39,570 nt of DNA from an uncultured beta proteobacterium (GTDB lineage: Bacteria > Pseudomonadota > Gammaproteobacteria > Burkholderiales > Burkholderiaceae_C), in assembly GCA_903960915.1 (NCBI GenBank), contig CAJCCO010000081.1, forward strand, positions 1 through 39,570, in the 5' to 3' direction. The notes under the pieces are model-generated. The model was not told the DNA's origin. It did not search any database and was given only the letters and a program-made list of their open reading frames with translations. The translations under genes and the position numbers were made by a program. Every line of letters begins with the position of its first letter. The stretch's first letter is position 1. Below, one piece after another: positions 16,900 to 25,293 of this stretch.

Positions 16900-17567
16900 A
16901 AGTGTTTCTCGATTCGGCCCAGGTCAGCAGCTGGTCCCTGCCTTCGGGTTGCCCGGCAATAGCGGGTGTTACCACCAACCCCAGCCTGGTGCTTCAGGCC
17001 GGTTTGCCGGTCACGCTCGCCACCTATTTGCAACTGATACAAGCCGCCGGCGCCCACGCCATGGCAGAGCTGATGCTGCAATTGCCGTCCAACCAGGTGG
17101 CCCAGGCGTTGCAGTGGCTGGCCCCATTGCAAGAGACGGCTGTCAAAGCCAAGGTGCAGTTGACCATCAAGCTGCCATGCCACGCTGACTGGTTGCCCTG
17201 TATTCAGGCGGTGCAGCAAACCGGGCAGGCTATTTTGTTGACCGGCTTGTCCAACCCGGTGCAATTGTTGTGGGCGCAGTCTTTGAAGGCGCAGTATGTG
17301 GCACCTTATGTGGGGCGCTTGGTGGCCGACGGGCGTGATGTCTGGCCGTTGATGCAGGCCTGCGTGGCAGTGCAGGCCCACGGGCCGGCCCTGTTGGCTG
17401 CCAGCATCAAGAGTCCTGATGTGCTGTCGCGTTTGATCGCCTGTGGTGCTGCAGCGGTCACCTTGCCGCCTGCCAGCCTGGCCGCCTGGGCCGGCGATGC
17501 CCTGACCGACACCGCCATGGCGCAGTTTGACCGCGATGTGGCGGCCAGTCTGAAGCAGTTTGGCTGA
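16896..17567 (+). CDS. Transaldolase / fructose-6-phosphate aldolase-like protein
   Basis: Short TIM-barrel protein of 223 residues in the TalC/FSA branch of the transaldolase family. Seen: the start KVFLDSA with Asp6, GVTTNPS at residues 24-30, the Schiff-base lysine Lys92 in LTIKLP, and APYVGRLVADGRD. Characterised relatives either transfer dihydroxyacetone units or cleave fructose 6-phosphate to dihydroxyacetone and glyceraldehyde 3-phosphate. It is translationally coupled to the ROK gene and in the same cluster as a sugar kinase, so it probably acts on the phosphorylated imported sugar. The sequence is more divergent than typical FSA (ADWLPCIQAV after the lysine), so substrate and activity are uncertain. 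Confidence 0.82.
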   Translation: MKVFLDSAQVSSWSLPSGCPAIAGVTTNPSLVLQAGLPVTLATYLQLIQAAGAHAMAELMLQLPSNQVAQALQWLAPLQETAVKAKVQLTIKLPCHADWLPCIQAVQQTGQAILLTGLSNPVQLLWAQSLKAQYVAPYVGRLVADGRDVWPLMQACVAVQAHGPALLAASIKSPDVLSRLIACGAAAVTLPPASLAAWAGDALTDTAMAQFDRDVAASLKQFG

Positions 17568-17608
17568 GCCGGCTGATGGCGTTGGCTTCAGGCTTTAAGG
17601 TTTAAGCC

Positions 17609-18583
17609 TTAGTTCACCATAACAAGTTTGCCCTTGACGCTGCGTGCACCCATGTGGGCAAAGGCGGCCTTGAGTTCGGCCATGGGCAGGGTGGCGTCAA
17701 TCACGGGTTTGATTTTTCCCTGGCCGTACATTTTCGCCAGCTCGGCCATCATGGCGGCGTTGGCCTTGGGTTCGCGCTTGGCAAACTCGCCCCAGAACAC
17801 GCCCACGATGGAGGCGCCTTTGAGCAGCGCCAGGTTCAGCGGCAGCGACGGAATCGGGCCGGCCGCAAAGCCCACCACCAAGTAGCGCCCACGCCAGCCA
17901 ATGGCGCGGAAGGCTTGCTCAGAATAGTCGCCGCCCACGGGGTCATAAATGACTTCTGGCCCTTTGCCCTCGGTCAGCGCTTTGACCGCTTCGCGCAGGT
18001 TTTCGGTGCTGTAGTTGATGGTGGCATCGGCACCGATGGTTTTGCACAGCGCACATTTTTCGTCGGTTGACGCCGCGGCAATCACCCGCGCACCAGCGGC
18101 TTTGGCAATTTGAATGGCCGAGGTACCCACGCCGCCGGCCGCGCCCAGAACCAGCACGGTTTCACCGGCCTTGAGCTGCGCGCGGTCGATCAGCGCGTGG
18201 TGCGAGGTCGCATAAATCATGATGAAGGCGGCCGCGTCGACAAACGGGAACCCCTGCGGCAGGGGCATGCACAAGTGAGCGGGGGCCAGCGTGTGGGTGG
18301 CAAAACCGCCGGTGCCAGACAAACAGGCCACGTGCTGGCCTACCTGCAGGTGGCTCACGCCTTCGCCCACGGCTTGCACAATGCCAGCGTATTCAGAGCC
18401 GGGCACAAAGGGCAGGGCGGGCTTCATCTGGTATTTGTTCTGCACTATCAGCAGGTCAGGAAAATTCAGGCTCGCCGCCTTGATTTCAAGCAGCACCTCG
18501 CCCTTGCCGGGCTGGGGGGTGGGCAGTTCTTTCCAAGCCAGGGCGTCAACGCCCACGGGGTTTTCACAAAGCCAGGCATGCAT
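17609..18583 (-). CDS. NADPH:quinone oxidoreductase, MDR/zinc-independent family
   Basis: Medium-chain dehydrogenase/reductase of 324 residues, the quinone oxidoreductase (Qor) type. The GroES-like N-terminal half includes FVPGSEYAGIVQAVGEGV; the Rossmann half has the NADP-binding loop VLGAAGGVGTSAIQIAKAAGA. It lacks the catalytic zinc-binding pattern of classical alcohol dehydrogenases. The expected role is NADPH-dependent reduction of quinones or conjugated enones. The start has GGAGA at a suitable distance. It is transcribed alone, convergent with the transaldolase-like gene and divergent from surE. Confidence 0.87.
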   Translation of the reverse strand: MHAWLCENPVGVDALAWKELPTPQPGKGEVLLEIKAASLNFPDLLIVQNKYQMKPALPFVPGSEYAGIVQAVGEGVSHLQVGQHVACLSGTGGFATHTLAPAHLCMPLPQGFPFVDAAAFIMIYATSHHALIDRAQLKAGETVLVLGAAGGVGTSAIQIAKAAGARVIAAASTDEKCALCKTIGADATINYSTENLREAVKALTEGKGPEVIYDPVGGDYSEQAFRAIGWRGRYLVVGFAAGPIPSLPLNLALLKGASIVGVFWGEFAKREPKANAAMMAELAKMYGQGKIKPVIDATLPMAELKAAFAHMGARSVKGKLVMVN

Positions 18584-18711
18584 GAATCGTCTCCAAAAAT
18601 TTTTGAAATGATAAGTCAGGGCGTTTAGAAAAAACTCCCCTCTGTCTCTCGTGCGACCGGGGCGCTAGGTTGGCCCGTGCGCCCTACAATTCAGCCCAAC
18701 TCTGTTTGCTT

Positions 18712-19506
18712 ATGAAGATACTAATTTCCAACGACGATGGCTACCAGGCGCCCGGCATTGTGGCGTTATATGAAGCCTTGAAAGACGTGGCCGAGGTGGA
18801 GGTGATTGCGCCTGAGCACAACAACAGCGCCAAGTCCAACGCCCTGACCCTGCATTCCCCCTTGTACGTTCACCAGGCCAGCAATGGTTTTCGGTACGTC
18901 AATGGCACGCCTGCCGACTGCGTGCACATCGCGCTCACAGGCTTGCTGGGCTACCGGCCTGACCTGGTGATCTCGGGCATCAACAACGGCGCCAACATGG
19001 GCGATGACACCATTTATTCGGGCACGGTGGGGGCGGCCATGGAGGGCTTTTTATTTGGTATTCCGGCCATCGCTTTTTCCCAGGTAGATCGCAACTGGGT
19101 GCATCTGGCGGCGGCCGCACAAAAGGCGCGTGAGCTGATTTTGCAAATGGAGCAGCAGCATTTGGTGGGACACAGCCCGTGGTTGCTGAACGTGAACATT
19201 CCCAATTTGCCGTTTGAGCAGATCGGCCACGTCAAACTGTGTCGCCTGGGTCGGCGCCATGCGGCTGAGCCGGTCATTACGCAGGTGAGCCCGCGCGGTG
19301 AAACCATGTACTGGATTGGCGCAGCCGGCGCGGCCAAGGACGAGGCCGAGGGCACTGATTTTCATGCCACCACGCACGGCTTTGTGTCTGTCACGCCCTT
19401 GAAGGTGGACTTGACCGACCACGACCACCTCGGTTATTGGGCGCAGACGGCTTCGCGCCTGAACGGTCCGGCCCCGCTGCCAGCCACCACACAAGCTGGC
19501 GCATGA
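18712..19506 (+). CDS. surE: 5'/3'-nucleotidase SurE
   Basis: Survival protein SurE, a metal-dependent phosphatase acting on nucleoside monophosphates, 264 residues. Metal ligands are visible: Asp8-Asp9 in ISNDDGYQAPG, Ser in NNSAKSNALT, and Asn in SGINNGANMGDDTIYSGTV. The ATG at 18712 is chosen because the conserved protein begins MKILISNDDG there. A TACAAT hexamer (18685-18690) lies 21 bases before the start and may be its -10 box. The stop overlaps the pcm start in an ATGA junction, the usual surE-pcm arrangement. Confidence 0.96.
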   Translation: MKILISNDDGYQAPGIVALYEALKDVAEVEVIAPEHNNSAKSNALTLHSPLYVHQASNGFRYVNGTPADCVHIALTGLLGYRPDLVISGINNGANMGDDTIYSGTVGAAMEGFLFGIPAIAFSQVDRNWVHLAAAAQKARELILQMEQQHLVGHSPWLLNVNIPNLPFEQIGHVKLCRLGRRHAAEPVITQVSPRGETMYWIGAAGAAKDEAEGTDFHATTHGFVSVTPLKVDLTDHDHLGYWAQTASRLNGPAPLPATTQAGA

Positions 19507-20306
19507 GCGCCATGAAAGAGCGACCTACTTTTCCAGCGCGCCTGAATACATCGGGCAGCAAGGAGGAGGCCAAACGGCCTGAAGCGCAGCGTGCCCGCAC
19601 GGTGCACCAGCTGCAGACGGCAGCGCCTGGTCAACTGAAGTCGCAAGGGCTGGGGATGGACTCGCGCGCAGTGCGCATGAGCATGGTGGGCAAGCTTGCC
19701 GCCCAGGGCATTACCGATGCGCAAGTGCTCGCCGCCATGGGCCACATCGAGCGCCATCGCTTTGTGGATACGGCCCTGGTGAACCAGGCCTATGAAGACA
19801 CCAGCTTGCCCATTGGGCTGGGCCAGACCATCTCCAAGCCTGGGGTGGTGGCGCGCATGCTGGAGCTGTTGCGCCAGGGAGCGCCGGCCAAGCTGGGCCG
19901 CCTACTTGAAATTGGCACCGGCTGCGGCTACCAGGCCGCCGTGTTGAGCCAGCTGGCCACTGAGGTGTACAGCATTGAGCGTTTGCGTGGCCTGCATGAC
20001 AAAGCGTGTGAAAACTTGCGCCACTTGCGCCAGCCTAACCTGCACCTGTTGTTAGGCGATGGGCGGCTGGGCTTTGCCAAGGGCGCGCCCTATGCCGGCA
20101 TCATTGCCGCCGCCGGGGGCGAGGATATTCCCGAGGCCTGGCTAGAGCAGTTGGCGGTAGGGGGCCGTTTGGTGGCACCCGTGGCCACCGGCACCGGCAA
20201 AACCAGGCAGCAGCAGCTGATGGTGGTGGACAAGACAGCGCAAGGTTTGCGCCAGACTTTGCTGGAAGCGGTGCTCTTTGTGCCTCTAAAATCCGGTGTT
20301 GCATGA
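19503..20306 (+). CDS. pcm: Protein-L-isoaspartate O-methyltransferase
   Basis: Pcm uses S-adenosylmethionine to methylate isoaspartyl residues in aged proteins and start their repair. It has 267 residues, about 55 more than E. coli Pcm; the extra part is a polar N-terminal extension (residues 1-50, rich in Arg, Lys, Gln and Ala). The core starts at MSMVGKLAAQGITDAQVLAAM, with EDTSLPIGLGQTISKP and the SAM-binding motif LEIGTGCGYQAAVL. The start ATG at 19503 overlaps surE. A later in-frame start would remove the extension but has no better support. nlpD follows after 10 bases. Confidence 0.93.
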   Translation: MSAMKERPTFPARLNTSGSKEEAKRPEAQRARTVHQLQTAAPGQLKSQGLGMDSRAVRMSMVGKLAAQGITDAQVLAAMGHIERHRFVDTALVNQAYEDTSLPIGLGQTISKPGVVARMLELLRQGAPAKLGRLLEIGTGCGYQAAVLSQLATEVYSIERLRGLHDKACENLRHLRQPNLHLLLGDGRLGFAKGAPYAGIIAAAGGEDIPEAWLEQLAVGGRLVAPVATGTGKTRQQQLMVVDKTAQGLRQTLLEAVLFVPLKSGVA

Positions 20307-20316
20307 AGGGTTGTGT

Positions 20317-21267
20317 ATGTCAAGAATGAGCGTCTTGCGAGGCGTGGCGGGGTTGGTGGTGCTAGGCTGTCTGGTGCTGGCCGGGTGCAGCTCCAAAGGT
20401 GCACGCGCTCCAGTTGAAGACCGTGGCACCATGTCGTCCAGCAAGCCCTTGGCGAGCGTCAAAAGCGCCAATGCAGCACCTGATTCACCAGCCAAGGCTT
20501 CGGTTGCGCCGGTGGTTGAGCCGACCCCTGCTGCCAAGCCGCTGCCCGGGGCTGAAAACGCCGGCAAACCCGGCTACTACACGGTTAAACCTGGCGACAC
20601 CCTGATTCGCGTGGGGCTGGACCATGGTCAGTCGTTTCGCGATATTGCCCGTTGGAGCGGCCTGGACAACCCCAACCGCATTGAAGTGGGTCAGGTGTTG
20701 CGCGTGGAGCCGCCTGTCGGGGCTTTGGCTGAGCCTGAAGCCAAGCCCGTGGTTCTGTCCAGCGCTAACCCGGTTGCATTGGCGCCCGTTCAAGCTGCCA
20801 GTGCTGATAAGCGCGCCCCGGCCAACGCGGCCCCAGTAGCTACACCCGCAGCAGCCCCTGCAGCAGCACCCTCAACTGCAAATGCAGCGAGCGCGGATGA
20901 CGAAATTGCTTGGATCTGGCCTGTCAACGGCGAATTGCTGGCCGGTTTTGATGAGCTGAAGAACAAGGGCCTGGACATTGGTGGCAAAGCCGGCACGCCG
21001 ATACTGGCGTCGGCCGATGGGCGCGTCGTCTATGCCGGGGCAGGTTTGCGCGGGTATGGCAACTTGATCATCCTGAAGCACAACAACACCTACCTGACCG
21101 CTTATGCGCACAACCAGGCGCTGCTGGTGAAGGAAGATCAGACGGTGCGCAAGGGCCAGAAAATTGCAGAGATGGGTAACAGCGATTCCGACCGCGTGAA
21201 GCTGCACTTTGAAGTGCGCCGCCAAGGCAAACCTGTAGACCCGGCCAAGTACCTGCCGGCGCGCTAA
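20317..21267 (+). CDS. nlpD: Lipoprotein NlpD (LysM + degenerate LytM domain)
   Basis: Outer-membrane lipoprotein that activates the cell-wall amidase AmiC at division, 316 residues. Order: signal with lipobox LAGC near residue 23, a Pro/Ala-rich linker, a LysM domain ([14 protein letters not shown], about 87-135), a second Ala-rich linker, and a C-terminal LytM/M23 domain from about 205. The first zinc-ligand His of active LytM enzymes is missing (NKGLDIGG), while YAH and LHFEVR remain, as in E. coli NlpD, so it is probably a non-catalytic activator. The start is ATG 20317; ATG 20326 is an alternative. In many proteobacteria rpoS follows nlpD; here rlmD does. Confidence 0.93.
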   Translation: MSRMSVLRGVAGLVVLGCLVLAGCSSKGARAPVEDRGTMSSSKPLASVKSANAAPDSPAKASVAPVVEPTPAAKPLPGAENAGKPGYYTVKPGDTLIRVGLDHGQSFRDIARWSGLDNPNRIEVGQVLRVEPPVGALAEPEAKPVVLSSANPVALAPVQAASADKRAPANAAPVATPAAAPAAAPSTANAASADDEIAWIWPVNGELLAGFDELKNKGLDIGGKAGTPILASADGRVVYAGAGLRGYGNLIILKHNNTYLTAYAHNQALLVKEDQTVRKGQKIAEMGNSDSDRVKLHFEVRRQGKPVDPAKYLPAR

Positions 21268-21301
21268 CGCACGTCATTCCCGCCATTCCAGCCATTACCG
21301 C

Positions 21302-21325
21302 AGGAGCCGGGCTGGCTCCTCTTTC
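21302..21325 (+). terminator. Possible terminator after nlpD
   Basis: 7-bp stem AGGAGCC / GGCTCCT with a 5-base loop, followed by CTTTC. The T tract is short and the structure is only 12 bases before the rlmD start, so termination may be partial. Confidence 0.4.
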
Positions 21326-21337
21326 ACAATCTGCGCC

Positions 21338-22774
21338 ATGACTGACCCCATTCAAAACAAAGCCCCAACGTACGCCCCCGACTGGTTAACCGTGGAGTCG
21401 CTGGACCTGGAAGCCCAGGGCGTGGCACACCGGGCCGACGGCAAAGTGGTATTCATCGACGGCGCCTTGCCGTTTGAGGTGGTAACCGCCAATATCAACC
21501 GCAAGAAAAACAACTGGGAGCGTGGCACCCTGATGGCGATTCAGCACGAATCCTCGCAGCGGGTGACGCCGGGTTGCCAGCACTTTGGGCTGCATTCCGG
21601 GTCGTGTGGTGGCTGCAAGATGCAGCACCTGCATGTGGCCGCCCAAGTCGCAGTGAAGCAGCGGGTACTTGAAGACAACCTGTGGCATTTAGGCAAGGTC
21701 AAGGCCGACATGATTTTGCGACCCATTGAAGGACCGGCCTGGGGTTATCGCTACCGCGCCCGCTTGTCGGTGCGTCATGTGCACAAAAAAGGCACGGTGC
21801 TGGTGGGTTTTCATGAGCGCAAAAGCCGCTACGTGGCCGACATGACCGAGTGCAAGGTGTTGCCCCCGCATGTGGAAGCTTTGCTCTTGCCCTTGCGGGC
21901 GCTGATTACCTCGATGGAGGCGATTGAGACTTTGCCCCAGATAGAACTGGCCTGTGGCGACAGCGTGACCGCCCTGGTGCTGCGTCACATGGCGCCCCTC
22001 AGCGCCGCTGACCTGGATCGCCTGCGTGACTTTGCAGCGCGGCACACCGGCGTGCAATGGTGGTTGCAGCCCAAGGGGCCAGAGACCGTGCATTTGCTTG
22101 ACGCAGGCGGTGAACAACTGGCCTATGCGCTGCCAGACTTTGGCATCACCATGCCCTTCAAGCCGACCGATTTCACGCAGGTGAACCCGCACATCAACCG
22201 TGTGCTGGTGTCGCGGGCGCTGCGCCTGCTGAACGCTACCCGCAGTGAGCGCGTGATTGACTGGTTCTGCGGACTGGGTAATTTCACCTTGCCCATTGCC
22301 ACCCAGGCGCGCGAGGTGCTGGGTATTGAGGGCAGCGACACCCTGGTGGCCCGCTCCACGGAAAATTACGACTTGAACAAGGCGCAGGCCGCACCAGGTC
22401 AGGGCCTTTGCCCCACCCGTTTTGTGGCCCGGGATTTGTTTGAAATGACGCCTGAGATGCTGATTCAGGACGGTGTGGCAGACAAATGGCTGGTCGACCC
22501 CCCGCGTGATGGTGCCTTTGCCCTGGTACAGGCACTGGCCGCCTTGCGCCAGCAGCAGCGTGACCCCGAAGCGCATCCCCAGACACCTGGTGCCGGGCAG
22601 TGGACGGCGCCCAAACGCATCGTCTATGTCAGTTGCAACCCTTCAACCCTGGCGCGAGATGCCGATGTGCTGGTGCACCAGGCGGGTTACGCCTGCACCT
22701 CGGCCGGGGTGATCAATATGTTTCCGCATACTGCGCACGTGGAGAGCATGGCGGTGTTTGAGCGACTCGATTGA
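21338..22774 (+). CDS. rlmD: 23S rRNA (uracil-1939-C5)-methyltransferase RlmD
   Basis: RumA-type enzyme that methylates U1939 of 23S rRNA, 478 residues. An N-terminal TRAM region (residues ~12-70) precedes iron-sulfur cysteines Cys80, Cys90, Cys93 and Cys172. The first gap is C-x9-C, wider than the C-x5-C of E. coli RlmD because of a short insertion. The SAM-binding motif is [14 protein letters not shown], then VDPPRDGA, and the catalytic cysteine is Cys433 in [13 protein letters not shown]. No ribosome binding site precedes the ATG; CACAAT ends 7 bases before it, suggesting a leaderless message. Confidence 0.95.
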   Translation: MTDPIQNKAPTYAPDWLTVESLDLEAQGVAHRADGKVVFIDGALPFEVVTANINRKKNNWERGTLMAIQHESSQRVTPGCQHFGLHSGSCGGCKMQHLHVAAQVAVKQRVLEDNLWHLGKVKADMILRPIEGPAWGYRYRARLSVRHVHKKGTVLVGFHERKSRYVADMTECKVLPPHVEALLLPLRALITSMEAIETLPQIELACGDSVTALVLRHMAPLSAADLDRLRDFAARHTGVQWWLQPKGPETVHLLDAGGEQLAYALPDFGITMPFKPTDFTQVNPHINRVLVSRALRLLNATRSERVIDWFCGLGNFTLPIATQAREVLGIEGSDTLVARSTENYDLNKAQAAPGQGLCPTRFVARDLFEMTPEMLIQDGVADKWLVDPPRDGAFALVQALAALRQQQRDPEAHPQTPGAGQWTAPKRIVYVSCNPSTLARDADVLVHQAGYACTSAGVINMFPHTAHVESMAVFERLD

Positions 22775-22810
22775 TGGACTCCGACCCGGCCAGTTGCTGG
22801 GACGGGACGT

Positions 22811-22838
22811 AAAAAAAGACCCCTCGGGGTCTTTTTTG
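22811..22838. terminator. Bidirectional terminator between rlmD and the Bax-inhibitor-like gene
   Basis: AAAAAAGACCCC / GGGGTCTTTTTT, a 12-bp perfect stem with a 2-base centre (TC); the real loop is slightly larger. A-rich and T-rich flanks let it act in both directions for the two convergent genes. Confidence 0.88.
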
Positions 22839-22854
22839 TTGGGCGAGAAACTGA

Positions 22855-23550
22855 TTAGTCGCGTTCGCCACCGAAGATGCCGAGCAAAGCCAGCAGGCTC
22901 TGGAACACATTGAAGATGTCCATGTACAGGGCCAGGGTGGCACTGATGTAGTTGGTTTCGCCGCCGTCCACGATTTGCTTGATGTCGTAGAGCATATAGG
23001 CGCTGAAAATACCAATGGCCGCCACTGAAATGGCCATCATGCCCGCTGTGGAGCCGACAAATACGTTGATGACGCCGCCAATGACCAAAGCGATGGCACC
23101 TACAAACAGCCACTTGCCCATGCCCGACAGATCACGCTTGATCACGCTGGCGAGGCTGGCCATGACCAAAAACACACCTGCCGTGCCGGCAAAAGCCGTC
23201 ATGATCAGGTCGGGGCCGTTTTTGAAACCCAACACCATGGCGATCATGCGCGAGAGCATCAGGCCCATGAAGAAGGTGAAGCCCAGCAACACGGGCACAC
23301 CGGCTGCAGAGTTCTTGGTTTTCTCAATGGCATACATGAATCCAAAGGCGCCGCCCAGGAAAACAATCAGGCCCAAGCCGCCGCCCATGGCGCGCGTGAT
23401 ACCCGTGGCGACGCCCAGCCAGGCACCCAACACGGTAGGCACCAGGCTCAGTGCCAGCAGCCAATAGGTATTACGCAGCACTTTATTGCGCTGCTCAGGC
23501 GTGGTTACATAGCCGTAACCGGTATTTAGGGTTTGAACGTTGTCAGTCAT
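22855..23550 (-). CDS. Bax inhibitor-1 / YccA-family inner-membrane protein
   Basis: Polytopic protein of 231 residues with seven predicted membrane helices, UPF0005/BI-1 family. It begins with a short polar stretch (MTDNVQTLNTGYGYVTTPEQRNK), and the last helix contains the family landmark YMLYDIKQIVDGGETNYISATLALYMDIFN. E. coli YccA interacts with the FtsH protease, and BI-1 homologues have been linked to calcium leak; the role here is unknown. A strong ribosome binding site AAGGAG lies six bases before the ATG. It is a single-gene unit, convergent with rlmD. Confidence 0.92.
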   Translation of the reverse strand: MTDNVQTLNTGYGYVTTPEQRNKVLRNTYWLLALSLVPTVLGAWLGVATGITRAMGGGLGLIVFLGGAFGFMYAIEKTKNSAAGVPVLLGFTFFMGLMLSRMIAMVLGFKNGPDLIMTAFAGTAGVFLVMASLASVIKRDLSGMGKWLFVGAIALVIGGVINVFVGSTAGMMAISVAAIGIFSAYMLYDIKQIVDGGETNYISATLALYMDIFNVFQSLLALLGIFGGERD

Positions 23551-23731
23551 GTTGAACTCCTTGTTAACCTGAATAACTCAGATGGGCGGATTTTAGGGCG
23601 TTTCAGGTGGCCTATATAGCGGGCTAGCCCCGCATGGTCTTACTTTTTGTATGGATACTTTGAACCTGGCCGTGGGCAAAGCTGGCCCCAACAGCCGTTA
23701 TGCTCGAGTTTTAAACCTGAATGGACGCCTC

Positions 23732-24139
23732 ATGCAAACAAAATTCACCCTCGAACTCGCCGATATCAAAGCCCTGGCCGCCGGTGCTGAAGCCGAAGCC
23801 CTTAAAAACAACTGGGCCGTGACGATTGCTATTGTGGACGACGGGGGCCATTTGCTCTGGCTGCAGCGCCTAGATGGTGCCGCTGCCATTTCAGCCCACA
23901 TTGCGCCCGCCAAGGCCAACACCGCAGCCATGGGCCGGCGCGAAAGCAAGATTTACGAAGACATCATCAACGGTGGCCGCGTGTCGTTTTTGAGCGCCCC
24001 CGCCCTTGAAGGCATGCTGGAGGGGGGTGTGCCCATCATGAAAGACGGCCAGTGTCTGGGCGCCATCGGTGTCAGCGGCGCGAAGTCGACCGAAGATGCC
24101 CAAATTGCCAAAGCTGGCTTGGCAGCAATAGGCCTTTGA
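23732..24139 (+). CDS. GlcG/HbpS-like (DUF336) protein
   Basis: A 135-residue protein of the GlcG/HbpS family. Family features: the AIVDDGGHLLWLQRLDGA strand-turn, the helix AKANTAAMGRRES, and the glycine-rich ending CLGAIGVSGAKSTEDAQIAKAGLAAI. Relatives bind haem (HbpS), act with glycolate oxidase, or belong to diol-utilisation loci; none of those partners is nearby. The frame is open upstream to 23651, but the ATG at 23732 matches the family length. There is no signal peptide from this start, so it is probably cytoplasmic. It stands alone between the Bax-inhibitor-like gene and ppsR. Confidence 0.87.
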   Translation: MQTKFTLELADIKALAAGAEAEALKNNWAVTIAIVDDGGHLLWLQRLDGAAAISAHIAPAKANTAAMGRRESKIYEDIINGGRVSFLSAPALEGMLEGGVPIMKDGQCLGAIGVSGAKSTEDAQIAKAGLAAIGL

Positions 24140-24199
24140 TCAGCCTTTGATCATGTTTTAGAGTCGGGTCAGTCAATCCAGCCCGACCTGGATCGCCCC

Positions 24200-25021
24200 T
24201 TAATAAATCAGCCGTTCAGGCCGGATTTCCTGCAGGATGGTGGTGGCGATCTCTTCAATTGACTTGGTGGTGGTGGAAAGCCAGCGAATGCCGGTGCGGC
24301 GCATCATCGATTCGGCCTCGCTCACCTCCATGCGGCAGTTCTCCAGTGACGCATATTTGGAGTTGGGGCGACGCTCGTTGCGAATCTCGCAGAGTCGATC
24401 GGGATGAATCGTCAGACCAAACAGTTTGCTCTTGTGCGCTTTGAGTACCGGCGGCAAATGTTGGCGTTCAAAATCTTCAGGAATCAGCGGATAGTTTGAC
24501 GCCTTTAGCCCGTATTGCATGGCCAGGTAAAGCGAGGTGGGCGTTTTTCCGCTACGGCTCACGCCCACCAAAATCACATCGGACTGCTCCAGATCACGGT
24601 TGGACTGGCCGTCATCATGCGCCAGGGAGAAGTTAATGGCTTCAATGCGCGACTGGTACTCCTTGCTCTTGCTGGCGTCACTGAAGCGCCCTACGCGATG
24701 GTGGGACTTGATGCCCAGCTCGGTTTCCAGCGGGCGCACAAAGGTGCCAAACATGTCCAGCAGCATGCCCTGGCAGCCCTCGGTAATGACCCCCAGCACT
24801 TCCATATTGACCAAGGTGGTGAAGACGATAGGTTTTTTGCCGTCCACGATACCTGCATGGTTAATCTGGCGCACTGCCTGATGCGCCTTGTCCACGGTGT
24901 CGATAAAAGGCAGCCGGATGTGGCGGGTTTTGGTCTCAAACTGGGCCAGGATGGCATTGCCAAAGGTCTCGGCCGTGATGCCGGTGCCATCTGAGATGAA
25001 AAAAACGGTGCGGTTGGACAT
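24200..25021 (-). CDS. ppsR: PEP synthase regulatory protein (kinase/pyrophosphorylase)
   Basis: Bifunctional DUF299 protein of 273 residues that inactivates PEP synthase by ADP-dependent phosphorylation of a threonine and reactivates it by Pi-dependent dephosphorylation. It starts [18 protein letters not shown], a family hallmark, and carries the P-loop GVSRSGKT at residues 153-160 followed by PTSLYLA. The ATG at 25021 is chosen over a longer upstream opening because the conserved start lies there. It is divergent from ppsA, the target, across 272 bases that hold several candidate regulatory repeats. Confidence 0.95.
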   Translation of the reverse strand: MSNRTVFFISDGTGITAETFGNAILAQFETKTRHIRLPFIDTVDKAHQAVRQINHAGIVDGKKPIVFTTLVNMEVLGVITEGCQGMLLDMFGTFVRPLETELGIKSHHRVGRFSDASKSKEYQSRIEAINFSLAHDDGQSNRDLEQSDVILVGVSRSGKTPTSLYLAMQYGLKASNYPLIPEDFERQHLPPVLKAHKSKLFGLTIHPDRLCEIRNERRPNSKYASLENCRMEVSEAESMMRRTGIRWLSTTTKSIEEIATTILQEIRPERLIY

Positions 25022-25052
25022 GATGACAGGTTGGTAAATGGAATCTGAAAGG

Positions 25053-25085
25053 ACACCCGGGTGCCCTTGCCAACACCTGAGTGTC
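25053..25085. promoter_or_regulatory. Two similar 13-bp boxes spaced 20 bp apart upstream of ppsR
   Basis: ACACCCGGGTGCC (25053-25065) and ACACCTGAGTGTC (25073-25085) share ACACC-y-G-r-GTG-y-C. Each is a near-palindrome, and the repeat interval is exactly 20 bp, close to two helical turns. They lie 32-64 bases before the ppsR start, in the divergent ppsR/ppsA gap. This geometry suits a pair of dimers bound on one face of the DNA; the regulator is unknown. Confidence 0.5.
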
Positions 25086-25133
25086 AGCGAAAACGTTGAT
25101 ATTTCTCCGTTTACAGGCCCCATTGTGGGTGCA

Positions 25134-25154
25134 TTCGCGACCTACAATCGCGAA
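25134..25154 (+). promoter_or_regulatory. Inverted repeat overlapping a -10-like box upstream of ppsA
   Basis: TTCGCGA and TCGCGAA form a perfect 7-bp inverted repeat with a 7-base spacer. The hexamer TACAAT (25143-25148) lies inside it and could be the ppsA -10 box, though no good -35 is seen. A protein bound here would block the promoter. The ppsA start is 139 bases downstream. Confidence 0.5.
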
Positions 25155-25293
25155 CAACCCCTACGATTTCTGCCATGCACCGCCCCCAACAACCAGAACA
25201 ACTCAGCAGCCGGGCGGCTTGCGTGGGCTTTGCCAGCGTGCCAGAACGCCAGGCAAGGCATGAAGAGCCGCTTTTAACTTCTGGAGCTTCCCC

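Noticed and set aside
17590..17609. AGGCTT / AAGCCT repeat between the transaldolase-like and quinone reductase genes as a terminator
   Set aside because: Short imperfect stem without a T tract; termination of the two convergent genes here is unclear.
23621..23630. GGGCTAGCCC palindrome beside TATATA, upstream of the Bax-inhibitor-like gene, as an operator
   Set aside because: A single 10-bp palindrome with no repeat and no good -35 box; could be chance.
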